From positions 62,001 to 126,000 of the forward strand of contig JABVXV010000031.1 of assembly GCA_013365325.1 (NCBI GenBank): 64,000 nucleotides of DNA, in the 5' to 3' direction. This stretch comes from Dipetalonema caudispina (Eukaryota; Nematoda; Chromadorea; Rhabditida; Onchocercidae). The notes under the pieces were generated by a model. That model did no database searches. It worked only from the letters and a program-made list of their open reading frames with translations, and had not been told where the DNA came from. Of the stretch, positions 11,393-23,061 are shown one piece after another; position 1 is the stretch's first letter; each line of letters opens with the position of its first letter. The translations under genes were made by a program, and so were the position numbers.

Positions 11393-14300
11393 TTGTCAGG
11401 TAAAAGAAACTTGAGGAATTGCAATCTTAGCTGTATTTTCAAAAGAATTTTTATTGGTTGGGACTAGATCATGAAGTCGATGACCGATTTCCAACAAACA
11501 AAGACACAACAGTTTAAATTCAAAACCTGATACCTTCCCGGTTTTACTACTACAATATTTGTTCGACAAATGTTTTAAGAGATGTATGGATTGTATATAT
11601 GAATGTAAATATGTTATACGTATATATTAAATGCTGCAGTGGCAAAAAAACTTTTATACAAACTACATACCATGAGGGAATATATGAAAGTAGATTATGG
11701 AGGACCTGTTTGAAGATTACAAATTTTACGTTATCATACTGATATGGTTTTCAAAGATACTTACCAAGACGTAACAGAGGAAAATCAAAGAAAAATTTGG
11801 ATACGGTGAGACGGGGAGAAAAAGGAGACTGAAAATATGTGGATCTAAAGACGAACAACATAAAAAAGTTGGAACGGAAGAGAGGAGAGGGAGAAAGACA
11901 AGAGAGAGTTTAAACCTATTTTAGCTTATGACCGGGATATAAGTAAAAACCAGACGCTTCTTACCTGTTTCTGAGAAAACTTCCTAAATCTAAGACTTAT
12001 CACACCTAAGAGCACCCATTAAACAATCGAATCAAAGTGTGGAAAACAGAACTTATGAAAAGGATTTACTTTTGAAGAACGACTATATTGTTCAAATTTC
12101 AAAAAATCCTGATCGATGCTTCGCTTGACTTTGTCCTAAAAATGAAGAAATAAATAACCTAAGAATATCAAGTTTCGAAGTACTTGCGTAGCCCAGGTTA
12201 TTTATTATATATACTACGCTTGACTGTATAAGTCACAATCAAGAGAAATGAGAATGTACTGTGCTTCGCGATCCTGAAATCCTGAACACAAAGTGGTACA
12301 TTTGATGGTGGAAAATCCATTCAGGTTTTGTTTAAGCAAAAAAAAGATGCATTTTCTAACTTTTCTTAATACAGTAAGTCTTAGTCTACAAGTACCACCA
12401 ATCACCTGAGGACAACCTGAAAGACAATTGAGATAAAAGTCATCAACTAATCGATCACCTGTAAAGAACTCGTCAATTTTTTTTTTTTAAGATCCCAACA
12501 TTCACAATATTCTAAAAAAAGTATCAATTACTTCCCTTTACGCTTTCTTATCAATGCTTAGTTTTTGAAATCACGCAATAAAACTGGTGTTTGGAAGAAA
12601 AAACTTAAACCAACGATGTCAAGATAATTGAAAAAAGACAAGTGAAGTTGGTCAGCCGATAATCGGTAAAGCTAGGAGAGGACAAAAGGCATCAAACCAT
12701 TGGAGAAACTTATCTGCACTTAAAAATGAAAGAAAAATGAGATTTCATAGGTAAAACCGTACTGAATCTAGAAAACAACACTCTGTGATCAGGATAAAAG
12801 TTATATCGAAGCAGCTATCACAGATAATTGGAGACAAGTCATTAACAGCGATGCTGTTGACACAAGAAAACACATGCGATAGAGCAGAGCGAAATAACTA
12901 AGAATCAACAGGTCGAAGCTTATTAGATTTTTGTGAAGTAATAACAAACACAAAGTTGTTTTCATCTCTCCAGCTGTTAGTTAGTCTATTACAGTCTAGA
13001 ATAGAGGAAAATACTTCGACCTGATTAAAATTAAGTTGCAAGGAGTCAAAAAGGGCACCGCTGATCGATTGAAAGCATTAAATAGTTGTACACGTATATG
13101 TGATGATCATTTCGAAACGAAATTATCCATAACTATAGTTCGAATTCTTAAGTAAGTTGCATGCTTCTGATACATACATAAACTGACTCCAACCGTTCTA
13201 CAGTAGAAACTAATCTAATCAATTTTTGCATCGACAAACAATAAATAAATACTTGAAAATTGACAATACTTAAAATTACTGAGTGATTTGAAGACCTAAT
13301 GGAAGTCCAATAACTTTAAAAGTCACTCGACAGCCCATTCGCAGTGCTCTGTCACGTATTTCTCTTCGGTTCCAAAAAATCGTACATTAATTTCCACTAT
13401 ATAACGGTAAACTAACATCTGCAAATTTATTTTAAACAAAACCGACTCGCTAATTTGATAATAAACTATGTCTGCGCTGATTTAATCATAAAGACAAGAA
13501 ACAAAACAAAAGCTTGCCGTTTCAAAATGGCTTGCTTATTCCTTATTGGACTCCATTTGTTAAACAAGTGATGACATAAGCAGCATAGGGTAGAAAATGA
13601 AAGGACGAATAGACATTTAAAATCACAAAAATCACAAACATGACAGTGAGCAAATGATATTAAGGAGACAAAGAAAAACAGAGTTAAAAACCGTTTAGAA
13701 GTCCTCGATAATAATATAAAGATCATTACCAAACAATAATACTGATACACAGTTTAAATTAACAATGAAATGCCATTATTTAGCAGAAAAAGCAATGAAG
13801 AACGAAAAGGTTGGGATTTCCAAAGAAATAAAACCCTGATTTCTCTGTTAGCAATAGAAGACGGAGACAATTAGTCCTTAACCATTATTTTTATCTTTCC
13901 AGTTCTACTTTTGGTAATCTTTGCTGATAAACACAGGCCTGTCCTCAACTGACTGATCAAAATTCATTTCAGCTAAAAGTAAACTTCATCAAGGAGAGAA
14001 AATACAAAATAAGGAACAGCGTGATAGATAGTTATAAAGCGAAATTTTGAAAGCCTATTTGCATTACCGGATTCATGTTGATTAATCGAACGATTAATGT
14101 AAATTTACCATAATAAGATGATATTCATAGCATGCAAATGATTAAGAAAATTCTACTAATTACCATTATGCTCTTTTGAGCTTTCAGGAAGTGTTCAGTA
14201 AAGATCAAAATTTTTACAAGACATGTGGTATTGCGGTATAACTACTGGAACGAAACGGGGAAAAAGAACATAAAACAAACATATGGATGAAGCTGTAAGC

Positions 14301-14614
14301 ATCTTGTAGCTCCATGCTGCATACCTGCAATAAAATCATTTATTGTTTATCAAGTAATGGGCAGAAATATCCCAATGTTGTTTATTACTACATAAACATA
14401 AAAAGTAGTAAATAAGGTGCACAACCCTATTTTCACACACTTCGTACGCCTTGTATATTCTTAAAAATAATTAAATTTGAACAGGTGACATTAGGTTCAT
14501 TTACGCACCTCGTGACAAAAACCATTTATATTCGCTTTGATAGCGATGCAATACTCTTATTTTACTGAAAGAACAACACTGAGAATAACCAATCGAGCAA
14601 ATTTCGTGTAACGC
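11393..14614. other. AT-rich intergenic region between convergent genes
   Basis: About 3.2 kb between the 3' ends of the small plus-strand gene and the Staufen gene. I see no exon chain or RNA gene. An ATTAAA at about 11626 may serve the plus-strand gene. A minus-strand AATAAA (tttatt on the plus strand, 14338-14343) lies about 270 bp beyond the Staufen stop. Confidence 0.6.
14338..14343 (-). terminator. Candidate polyadenylation signal for Staufen
   Basis: AATAAA on the minus strand, about 270 bases past the Staufen stop codon. It is the nearest good hexamer in this stretch. The assignment is inferred from position only. Confidence 0.35.
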
Positions 14615-17600
14615 CTAATATACCATCCAAATTTTGCAAAGAAGCACTAAGGCATTACGAGCGGCATCCTCATGAGCAGCCTCTTCGGTATTTCCACTTC
14701 CGTGACATACCTTGAAATCATTTCTTTTAAATTCATAATTAACATAATAAGTATGAGAAAATTTGGATAAATGTAAATCGACATTGCTATATCTTGAAAA
14801 TAGACTCGAAGTTGAAACTTACGACAGGTTTATCGATTCCAATCGAAATAAGTGAAAAATATTGATCTCCAATTCCATTCGGAGTCTAAACACATCACTT
14901 TTAGATTGTTACAAACATTCGACAGCAAACAAATTACCTGTTTCTTTTTTAGTCTCTATTCCTCCAATCAACTTAACACCAATTATTTCTTTAATTGTTA
15001 TATGTACCAAATACAGCTGCTTTTTTCCCTCCCCTTGATTAATAGACAAAATGTGTACCACAGGAAAATCGGTATAATTGACAGAGAATTTGTAATGTTC
15101 GGCTATAGATTCTAGATGACGCCTAGCAGCTGAATATGCAGTGGATGACGACATCTCATTCAGGGACAGTTGTTCCATCTGGCGATTCACCAACACAAAC
15201 CCGTCACTTTCCACTGAAAAATTATCGCTGAAGAAAATTAAAAGATATTTGGTTTTAGTTTCCCCGATATTTAAACACCCAATAAATTATTAAGATTTTA
15301 ACAATCAACAGTTTACATTCCGCAGAATTTAAACATGAACACGAAAAACAGCTGATCAAAAATCCTTCGATTTTATAAAGAACTTTTTTTTGAATAATTA
15401 ATTAAGAAGGGTGATACTGACAAAATAGGATTTTACATAAAAAATTTAAATTTCCGGACAGACAATAACCCTTTTCCAAGTAAAAATTATCTTTCCAGAT
15501 GATTAATTCCAATACTTTTTTCCTCTATTTTCAGCGGGTGAATGATGTCACAACACTTGAAGAATTCTTGAGCCATTTCAGCAATTTCCTTCTTCTCGAT
15601 TTCAGTGAGCCATTTTTTCGAGTCTCGACCTTCTAAAATACACAGTCAGAAAACTTGAAGTTTACAGAAAATCCAAAAGTTACGTTAAGGAAAAACAAAA
15701 CAAACTTTTGCGAAGTTTATTGACAACAACCACTTCCGATTTCAACGGTGTTATCAAAGCCGAAGGGTAGCTGCTGTCATCTGCAATAAAACTAACAAAT
15801 GTGAAATAGCAAAAAGAAATATATGATGGCTATTATTCATCAGAAATTATAATATGAGAAATGTTATTTTTAAAAACCACTCTGCTGGTCAAAGCCATCA
15901 ATAGAAAACCTACAATCATAAAAATCTATTAAGTAGCAATTAGGCAATACAGAGTAAAAAGCTAAAACATCTACTTCTTCCTCCTTCATTTCTCCTCACG
16001 TACTTCTTGAATCTCATTCTATATTCTATCCACTTCTAATGATTTCACTGCATCATTATAAATGACCGTTACAAAGTCGCTTGATAAATGAAGAGAGTTT
16101 TAGCGTAATGCACAATTTCGCGTCGAATACACTGCTCATGGATTTCTAAATATTTTTAGCACTCATTCATAAGCTTAGCCCCTAAGCTGAAAAGTAACTA
16201 GCAACAGTACTACACTTGATGTGCTAGAAGCTTTGCAAAAGTCCCATCAAGCTTGGATAATATACAAACGTCACCATCTCCGCATTAGAAAATGTTTAAA
16301 TCAAATTTCGTGAAAATGTTCTGCCGTCTGATGTAAAGCACATCTTACGTAAGATAAAGCAAATATTCAACTTATGTAAGTAAACAGGAAATAAAACCAA
16401 CCGGGTGGCGGGCATGCACTAACTTCATTACTGAAAGTAACACGACGTTTTGGCTGGGGAGCATGTCGTCTTACATCATCATTTTCTTCGTCATTAATGC
16501 TACAAAATCTTTGCTTAGTTAAATATAACTTCATGAATTAAACACAAATGCAACTGCGATATATATATGTAAGCAATGAGCTGACAGCTAAAACCAAAAG
16601 AGCATAAAGTATCATAATTTGGTCAAATTGAAAAAAATTTCCAGCGAATAAATCATGTGTCATAACTCACTGAATTTCACACACTCCCTCCAAACAACTG
16701 TCACACTGATAATACAAATGTCACTGCATTCACTAAAAAAAAAAAATAAATTATTTGGATTCTAAAACCCTGATTTATCGCTAAAAAGGACAAATACAGT
16801 CGTGATTTAATAAGTCTTCCAATATGGAAAATATATATGCATCGCAATTAGAAATTTACCTTTTAGTTTCAGCGGCAGTGCTACCCCAGATACCTTTTTG
16901 TTCACCGTTATACAAAGTCCTATCGACGTCAGCGAAAGCCATCACTTGTGATCCCATTGATGCAGTTACAGATAACGTAACTTCTGAGACTTTCTCAACA
17001 CCTGCCGCTTCATCTTTCTCATTAACTTGTTGCACTATTTTCCCCTCTTTCTCAAGTTCGAACACACCTATAATTTTCTAAGTATTTCGTGTCATTTCGG
17101 GAATGGATTTTAAAGCATAACCATATTGATAAAAGACGACCAAATGATAGCAAAAATGAACCTTTCATTTCTAAAGCATGTCTAATGAATGCTAATAAGA
17201 ATTTATTTGTTTGTTCTAAACTTATTCCATCACAACAAAATCAAGGGTAATTCATAGTGCAGGAAAATAAAATCTATACCAATATGTGATCGCTGCACAT
17301 ATTCATCAGGTTTTTTCTTGAGAAGACTTTTTCCAGGTTTTGGCATTGGCTTCACATATCCAATCCTTGCCAGCACTGCTTCAGCTGCAGCTCGCTTCGC
17401 AAGCTTTTTGTTGGGCCCGATACCTTCGCAGCGAAGGCCGTCATCACAGATCACCTATAACACATAAATACTTGAATACAAAAATGTAATTATTCTAGAA
17501 CTGAACTATGTAATATCCAAAACAAACCTCCATCACAAATTCTTTGTAACGGCTTTGTCCACGCTCAGCGACAAGTTGGAATTTAGGTTCATTTTGTTTT

Positions 17601-20600
17601 CGGGCTTGCATAACCTGCATCAAACGACTGATTGGGTTAATTTGATGACCATATTCCGGATTCATCTTCATATCCTGAAAGAGGAACAACCAAAATGGAA
17701 GTAGCCCGCGATCATCAAAATCGTAATGAACTACAAAAAGTAAGAAACTCAAAACTGCAAAAAGAATATTAACATGCAGACATGGAATTTGGAAAAATGA
17801 GCATCCGTATATTTAAAAACCAACAAAGATATGCGACAGTTAGTTTTAACCTTTGCACAGCACTATTAGAAGCAAATTCGACAATTTTCGAAACCAAAGA
17901 AACGTATTACAAAAGTTTACAGCATTACTGCAATGATAATTATCAGATACCTTGCTAATCGTCTTTCGCTTAAGTTCCTTTGGTGCCCCGATCTTCTTCT
18001 GGGATTTCAACATTGCGGCAGCGATGAAAATTGGAGAAGATTCTACAAAAAGAAATAAATCAATGTTTGAAATTAATAAATGGTAATTTTCTTCTGCCAG
18101 ATAACAAGCATTATAATTCTCACAACAATAACATGGTGACTAACCAACAGATTGTAATTTAGTTAGCATCAACGAGCAAGCATTCTGCTTTGCAATTTTC
18201 TTACTACTTCCTTCACCATCCGCAGAAATAACCCGCTCTGCTGAGATAAGTTTACAGCGTAATAAGTAGTGTCTGTCGTGAGCTGGTCCTTCCTCTTTTA
18301 AAATCTATAGAAATTAAATTCAAGATTTGTGGAATGCAGACAGAAAAAAGTACTGTTAAATATAGAAGTCACTTTCAAAAATAAATCGCTCAACAGTAAA
18401 AGCTGACAATCTGCAAAATTTATTACCAAAAACTCGACATTCATACGCATATGAAGAGCACATTCGTGTATTTGAGAGATAGAAGACTTTGGTTTCCCAT
18501 TCCGCGCCGTTGTGATAACTGATTTTAAATTATCTTTTCTGATGTTTTCAATTTCAACTGTCGCCAATCCTTGAGCTGGAAAAAAATATTCACGGTAGCT
18601 AGAGCTGCTCATTCAGTCAATTTACATTTTCAACTATATAATCAGACAAACATAAGAAACGTGAAGGTAAAGTACGTAAATTTTAATTCGAATATACTGC
18701 CACAAAAAAGAGATAAGGAAATAGTATTACGTTCTGGTGAACTTCGTGGTTGGTGAAGGACATAGTATTACATTCTGGAGAACTTCGTAGTTGGTGACTA
18801 AGACTACAAATGATTTAACGGAACATTCAATCTAGCTAACTGAGTTAACAGTTTCGAGAATCTAAAAATGTCAGCTGTTTTATAAAAAGTAGCTTTAATA
18901 AAGTCATTTGCCTGAAAAAACAGTAATTTACCTCGACCGGAAGCAAAATGTAACTGAAACATATTAAAAATTCTACTAGTAATCAAACGAATAACTGTTA
19001 CCGTTCTTTGACCCATTTATTATTTTGCTTTTTGACTGAGCTTCCAGCGTAGCTAGATAAGGTCCTAGATATGAAAGAGCCTGAAAGTGTAATGGATACT
19101 TACGTCCGAATTTTATACAATATGAAATAATCCAAGAATATCATAAAAAGAAGTCCGAAAAGTTACATATAGTTAAGAAAGCATTGCTAAATATATTAAA
19201 ATAAAACATTTCAAGAAATCAAATATACAAAATAACTCCACCTCATTAGCAGCGCTGTTTTTTGCCCTCTTCTTCGTTATTCCCTTTCCAATAAATTCTG
19301 GGAAATCCTTACTTAATATCAACCGAACCTGAGGAAATTATTTATTCAATACGAGAATATCTATTATTTATTTTTACTTGGATAGCTTAATTTTTAAATA
19401 GAAGTTCATCAGCTATAAATCACTTATTACTTTTTCATAGTCAGTCTTTCAGCGAAAGCAAAATAACAAGCACCAATCCCTGTTTTGCATGCAAAAATCC
19501 CTTCAAAAAAAGCAGGAAAAGCAACTCGCTCGAAATATACCTTATGAAGTTGTGAATGCGATCGGTAACGATGAAAAAATGAGAATCGCGGAGGTATCAT
19601 TGCACTTGGTGGCCGCATAATAACTGGTACTGGTTGCAGTGCTGAAGGAACACGTGGTTGTCCAAATACTACTCTAGGCGGCGGAAGAACCAAGAACTGT
19701 TCGTTAATCACTGGGATGAAAGGAGTTCTTATCAGTGGTCTGCAATTAGTTTACAGATGAAAACTATGCAGCTGGATGAAAAGCTCAGCTTGATATTCAC
19801 GGGAGCTTTACAATTTACTTCCAAATTTGAGAAGTCACAATTTAGATAATTTATAGTCAACTGAAGTAAAAAATTCAGAAACTATAACGTATCATAATGA
19901 AACAATCGGATAACCAACTGCATTGGCAAAGGGGTTATTGGATGTGGTGGCGTTGAGCATATCGGCACTACTTCGTCAATGAATTTAATCTGAACTCCAA
20001 GCCGTCCTGCGACATATCTGAGTAGGACTATTGGATTTTGAAAATCTGAAACAAAATAATTTTCTACACCTGCTACAATTCAAACGCTGTTCAACCTAGT
20101 TTATTTAAAAGTATTAAAATCATCTAAAAACACGAGTAATTATGTCCGGATATTTTATACAATGATAGAGGAATAAGTTCTGATGAGAAGCCCGATTATT
20201 CAACAATTTGGCTTTCATAAAACGATAATTAGTAAATAGAATACTTCTTATTCAAATTACAATTATTTCTATTAATAATCAAAAAAACACAAAAAATACA
20301 AAATAACTCCTAACATTCATGCAACCTGAGTGTTAATCTTACCACTTTTGACTTTTTTTGATGGAACCTTATCTGGTGGCTTAGGTAAAATGGTTCCATT
20401 CAAGGCAGTTTCAGCAGCTGATTGTTGAGCTTTCTTAATGGACGCTCCCTTACCATAAAACACCTGCAACATTTCTACAACACTATAGCAAAGCAAGAAA
20501 TGGCATAAATAAGAATAATCAAATGCTATACAATACAGCTAAAATATGCAAAAAAAAAAAACACTTACCTGATCAGGAGTAAGTACAAGTGAAACGGTGA

Positions 20601-21355
20601 ACTGCTTTTTGTGAGCTGGTCCACTTTCGTCCATGAGTTTGTACTCATGCCTGATCTGAATTAGTTTCTAATATTAATGCTTACTATTATTACAATTTAC
20701 AAAAACAGATGGGCTCAGTTGATCAGTAACAGTAGTTAAAATTATGTTCGAAATTATGAATGTGATGCGACAACTTACTCGATATCCCGTCTAATCTTGA
20801 AATTACCTCCGTCCAAAGTTTAAAATTACGATTCAAAATTAGTTCGAAGTTACAACCCATGCAAACTTATCAATAATCCGGAAAGAAGCTAACTTTATTG
20901 TAGCGGGCCAGCTCCGCAATGCGACACATTGGAGTCCTCTGATGATTTTCATCAAGTTGTGAATAGTTATAAACATACTTTGTAGGAGACACTTCCTGCT
21001 CTAAAAAAAAAAAATCATTTGCAAGCATGATAGCTCTGAGGGAGCAGTAGCTGGAACAAAAGCAACTTGCAGCACAAGCGCCTGATTAGAAAAGTGATTA
21101 CAATTACTCCAAGGTAAAGATTTTTTTATTTTCGAGTAAGCGAAAACGATAACTGCTTAAAACACTTATCTCTTTCTCAATTTCCACTCGAACTAAATCG
21201 ATGTCAAAGTCGTGTTACACTTGTGAACAGTACAACTGTAATATATGACAAACAGAAAAACCTGTAAAGTGTTGCCCCCAACACATCTCCGGATGAAGCA
21301 CTGAATCATCATTGGCAGTGCCATTTATTATACGCTGCACACCTGCTCCCTTCAT
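14615..21355 (-). CDS. stau-1: Staufen, double-stranded-RNA-binding protein with five dsRBDs
   Basis: Staufen binds double-stranded regions of mRNAs and acts in their localisation, translation control and decay. Twenty exons join in phase: 21355-21262, 21000-20894, 20655-20569, 20463-20343, 20045-19919, 19739-19541, 19328-19242, 19080-19002, 18575-18427, 18304-18145, 18042-17951, 17674-17528, 17454-17280, 17067-16860, 16499-16402, 15780-15706, 15632-15516, 15213-15059, 14885-14823 and 14710-14615 (TAG). They encode 811 residues. Domains are: dsRBD1 about 54-120 (TPMCRIAELARYNK, GKGASIKKAQQSAAETAL); dsRBD2 about 138-288, split by a proline-rich insert as in Staufen proteins; dsRBD3 about 330-402 (SSISQIHECALH, GSSKKIAKQNACSLML); dsRBD4 about 446-515 (NPISRLMQVMQARK, GPNKKLAKRAAAEAVL); and dsRBD5 about 725-805 (YKFSVNYTDFP, EEAAHEDAARNALVLL), the divergent C-terminal type. 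The start ATG follows an in-frame TGA and a 39-nt leader after a strong acceptor (TTTTTTTTTGCTCAG), suggesting a trans-splice site. The last acceptor (TTTCAAG) is weak. Family identity is firm; the small linker exons (15.5-16.5 kb) are somewhat less certain. Confidence 0.95.
18721..18802. repeat. Tandem duplication of a 41-nt unit in a Staufen intron
   Basis: Two head-to-tail copies, 18721-18761 and 18762-18802. The first 36 positions differ at only three sites, and the last five diverge. It lies in the intron between exons 8 and 9 of the Staufen gene, so it has no coding effect. It looks like a simple local duplication that has started to drift. Confidence 0.85.
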
Positions 21356-21393
21356 GCAACTATCGATTTGTGATGAGGATTGCTTTCAGACAA

Positions 21394-21408
21394 CCTGAGC
21401 AAAAAAAA
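21394..21408 (-). promoter_or_regulatory. Probable trans-splice acceptor upstream of Staufen
   Basis: On the minus strand a long T tract followed by GCTCAG sits 39 bases before the Staufen ATG. An in-frame TGA lies between it and the ATG, so this exon cannot extend the protein. A spliced-leader acceptor, or the acceptor of a cis-spliced 5' UTR intron, explains it. Confidence 0.5.
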
Positions 21409-22097
21409 ACTGATAAGTAACGGTCCACGTCATCTCTATGATTAAAGTTATCCACGAAACGCCGGAAAGTTAATCGTACTGAGGATATTTCAGATTCAGA
21501 AAACAATGTTGATAATTCTTTGCAATTAACAAAACGTTTTCTGATATGAATTTCAATTAAGTGAATAAGATAAGACTAACATCAGCGGATCTTTAGAAAT
21601 AAATTAGGAGTTGGTGAAGTATTACCGCAATTCTATCTAAAAAAATTTAAAGATGACCTACAAGGAAAGAAATGTAGATTATGATATGTTATCGACTAGA
21701 AATCGATGGAGGACGCTTTAACTGACGTCAACGAGCTTAACATCTTTTTATATTTTTTGTTTTATAGAACCTTTCAAATTTACTATATTTCATGCTTCCT
21801 CACCATCTACGAAAGTAACGTCCCCTTAGGTAATACCTGCTTACAAACATACAACCACGAAATTTAATTTATACTATTTTAATGCACGCTACATGTTCCT
21901 AACCCCAACTTTAATCACCTACAGAAAATACTGATACCAGATTTACCTCCCAGTCTTCTTTAAGCAAGAACCCCGAATTTTATAGCAACCCCTAGCTAAG
22001 ATCTTGACCATTCTAAAACCCATCTTGCGCAGGTTTCAGGAACAGAATAAACAGATCGAGATAGCAGAAATCAAGACAACAACTCAGCTTTGCATAC

Positions 22098-22131
22098 CTG
22101 TAGTAGTAAAATAGTATCTGTAGTAGTAAAA
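22098..22131. repeat. Two 14-nt direct repeats, 20-nt period
   Basis: CTGTAGTAGTAAAA occurs at 22098-22111 and again at 22118-22131. Both lie in intergenic DNA. No function is inferred. Confidence 0.7.
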
Positions 22132-23061
22132 GAAAACTACCTAACATTTAAGTTCCGTAATGTTTTGAATAAAATATGAAAAAAGAAAGCATTATTTACT
22201 GTGGGTACACATGCAGAGTGAAAACCTGGATGAGTTATAGCAAGAAACGTCAAAGACACATCTTGCGATAACATTACCAGGATTTTTTTTTCGGTAGTTG
22301 GGGTTGAACGAAAAGGTTGTTCCTTTCTTCCTTTCTCGTTATGTATTTTAAAGGTGCAATGACACTTCAATGGAAGAGGACAGTTGGAATGAGATTTATT
22401 TTATTGGAAATGAATGCAAGGAGATCACACACATGATACAAATGACAAAGCATGCATTTAAAGAAAGGCAACACAATAATAATTGTGACAGTCTATTTCA
22501 AATTAGCTAAAAAATCGATGTTTATAAATAAAAATAACAAGCAAATGACAAAGTATTCATTAAAACAGGTCAATAAAAGCTTTCGACTGTCTAATTCACT
22601 TAGTGCTCGCTTAAATAACGTCTTCCAGCTTCTGATGTACGAACGCTGAAATAACGACAATGTATATGAAAATACAAAATACATTAAATAGTCCGCAAAA
22701 AATGTAAAAATATTCCAGAGGTGATTTGGAATTTGAACTAGCACTGTATTTTTCTCCCCTCTTCCCGTTTTCTACAAAAATTCGAACTGAACGCACATCC
22801 TACAGTATCTGAAGAATGTCGAATTGAAACCGAACGAGCACTGCAAGTGTTTTTAACGCGCTTTTCGAAATTATCATACAGACATATATTCAGGCTTTCG
22901 CGGAGAACAGTAGAATAGATCTAAGCTTCAGCAAGATTTCAATACTGATATGCTGCATTCGAATTTGAGCAGTTTAGGAAATTGAAAAATAAAAGTTCGC
23001 ACCAACAACTGATTTCGAAGGTCGGATTGAAAATAAATAAAACTATTAATTACGCTGCATC

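Larger units (their letters stand above)
21356..23061. other. Region between Staufen start and hnRNP K stop
   Basis: About 1.7 kb separating two minus-strand genes. It holds the probable Staufen trans-splice acceptor (exon starting at 21394), a short direct repeat near 22.1 kb, and tttatt hexamers near 22.39 kb that could be polyadenylation signals for hnRNP K. Short open frames here have no recognisable domains. Confidence 0.5.
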
